Source: Algibacter pacificus (lineage in GTDB: Bacteria > Bacteroidota > Bacteroidia > Flavobacteriales > Flavobacteriaceae). From it: DNA of 64,000 nt. A program made the position numbers and the translations under genes. The stretch spans positions 62,001 to 126,000 of the forward strand of contig NZ_VOGY01000008.1 in NCBI RefSeq assembly GCF_008033385.1, in the 5' to 3' direction. The first letter of the stretch is position 1. The number at the start of each line of letters is the position of its first letter. Under the pieces are notes generated by a model, which searched no databases, was not told the origin of the DNA, and saw only the letters and a program-made list of their open reading frames with translations. Of the stretch, positions 63,421-64,000 are shown in pieces.

Positions 63421-64000
63421 TTACTTCAATTTTTTCTTAACCTCTACTTCATGGAATGCTTCTATCACATCACCTTCCTTAATATCGTTGTAGTTTTTAA
63501 TTTGCATACCACAATCGTAACCTTTTGTTACTTCTTTAGCATCATCTTTAAATCGTTTTAACGACGTTAATTCACCTGTGTAAACAACCACACCATCACG
63601 TATTAAACGAATACCTGCATTACGCGTTATTTTACCATTAGTTACCATACAACCTGCAATAGTACCAATTTTAGAAACTTTAAAGATTTCTCTAATTTCT
63701 GCTGTACCTAAAATTTCCTCTTTCAATTCTGGAGATAACATACCTTCCATAGCATCTTTAAGATCATTTATGGCATCATAGATAATTGAGTATGTACGGA
63801 TATCGATTTCTTCTTTATCAGCAATAGATCTTGCATTTCCAACTGGACGTACGTTAAAACCAACAATAATAGCATCGGAAGCCGAAGCTAACAATACATC
63901 ACTTTCGGTAATAGCACCAACGCCTTTATGAAGAATATTAACTTGAATTTCTTCAGTTGAAAGTTTTTGGAACGAATCTGTTAAAGCTTCCACAGAACCA
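63421..64000 (-). CDS. infB: Translation initiation factor IF-2, C-terminal part
   Basis: The last 193 codons of infB; the gene starts beyond the right edge. The part seen holds domain III ([22 protein letters not shown], then [20 protein letters not shown]) and the C2 domain ([31 protein letters not shown] and [22 protein letters not shown]) that binds fMet-tRNA. It is partial because of the window end, not because of damage. Confidence 0.96.
   Translation of the reverse strand, partial: GSVEALTDSFQKLSTEEIQVNILHKGVGAITESDVLLASASDAIIVGFNVRPVGNARSIADKEEIDIRTYSIIYDAINDLKDAMEGMLSPELKEEILGTAEIREIFKVSKIGTIAGCMVTNGKITRNAGIRLIRDGVVVYTGELTSLKRFKDDAKEVTKGYDCGMQIKNYNDIKEGDVIEAFHEVEVKKKLK

Overview
The window is a chromosomal segment of a member of the Bacteroidota, almost certainly family Flavobacteriaceae; the genus cannot be read from it. 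The evidence is very AT-rich DNA, few Shine-Dalgarno sequences, promoters of the TAnnTTTG (-7) type with one textbook TTTG-N19-TAnnTTTG example at the tRNA-Tyr gene, and families typical of the group: GLPGLI, GSCFA, DUF4136, DUF5522, a DUF5117-type metalloprotease, a rpsP with a long acidic tail, and a DnaE carrying its own exonuclease domain. Most genes are housekeeping. No CRISPR array, insertion sequence, phage or plasmid module is visible.

Layout. 0-9 kb: an atypical LuxR-type response regulator, dnaG, lipB, a cupin, an alpha/beta hydrolase, an RluF-type pseudouridine synthase, folD, a four-helix-bundle (S23-type) gene framed by CAGT-rich microrepeats, ffh and a 52-residue Pmp3/YqaE protein. 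9-18 kb: a structured-RNA candidate ahead of lysS, then a dispersed repeat family (two full tandem copies and a third hairpin after lysS, one inverted copy near 16.6 kb) bracketing a Spy-like protein, a large zinc metalloprotease lipoprotein and a probable outer-membrane protein. 17-24.4 kb: a tight four-gene operon ending in hemL, followed by small lipoprotein, nuclease, crotonase, rhodanese, DUF4230 and GSCFA genes.

24.5-34.9 kb is the most coherent block. A MerR/B12-domain regulator of CarH/LitR type precedes a 12-gene, nearly gapless transcription unit: crtI, crtB, an unknown gene, crtZ, a lycopene cyclase, tspO, a TetR regulator, an ABC1 kinase, a flavin reductase, an SDR, a SRPBCC protein and a photolyase. 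The start regions of the regulator and of crtI each carry the 13-bp palindrome TTTGTTnAACAAA overlapping the TAnnTTTG element, so a light-responsive, self-regulated carotenoid/photoprotection regulon is predicted. The carotenoid genes give phytoene to zeaxanthin-type chemistry; a GGPP synthase is not in the window.

35-50 kb: alaS, an M23 peptidase with a small MerR regulator, lemA with two TPM genes, an M3 peptidase lipoprotein, the GTPases der and era, an FKBP lipoprotein, tRNA-Tyr(GTA), a GLPGLI protein and a deoxynucleoside kinase. 50-64 kb: exonuclease-fused dnaE, a lactonase, rpsP-rimM-trmN, an 1148-residue protein proposed to be PPi-type PEP carboxykinase, a metallophosphoesterase, an Asp/Glu racemase and the 3' part of infB, which runs off the right edge.
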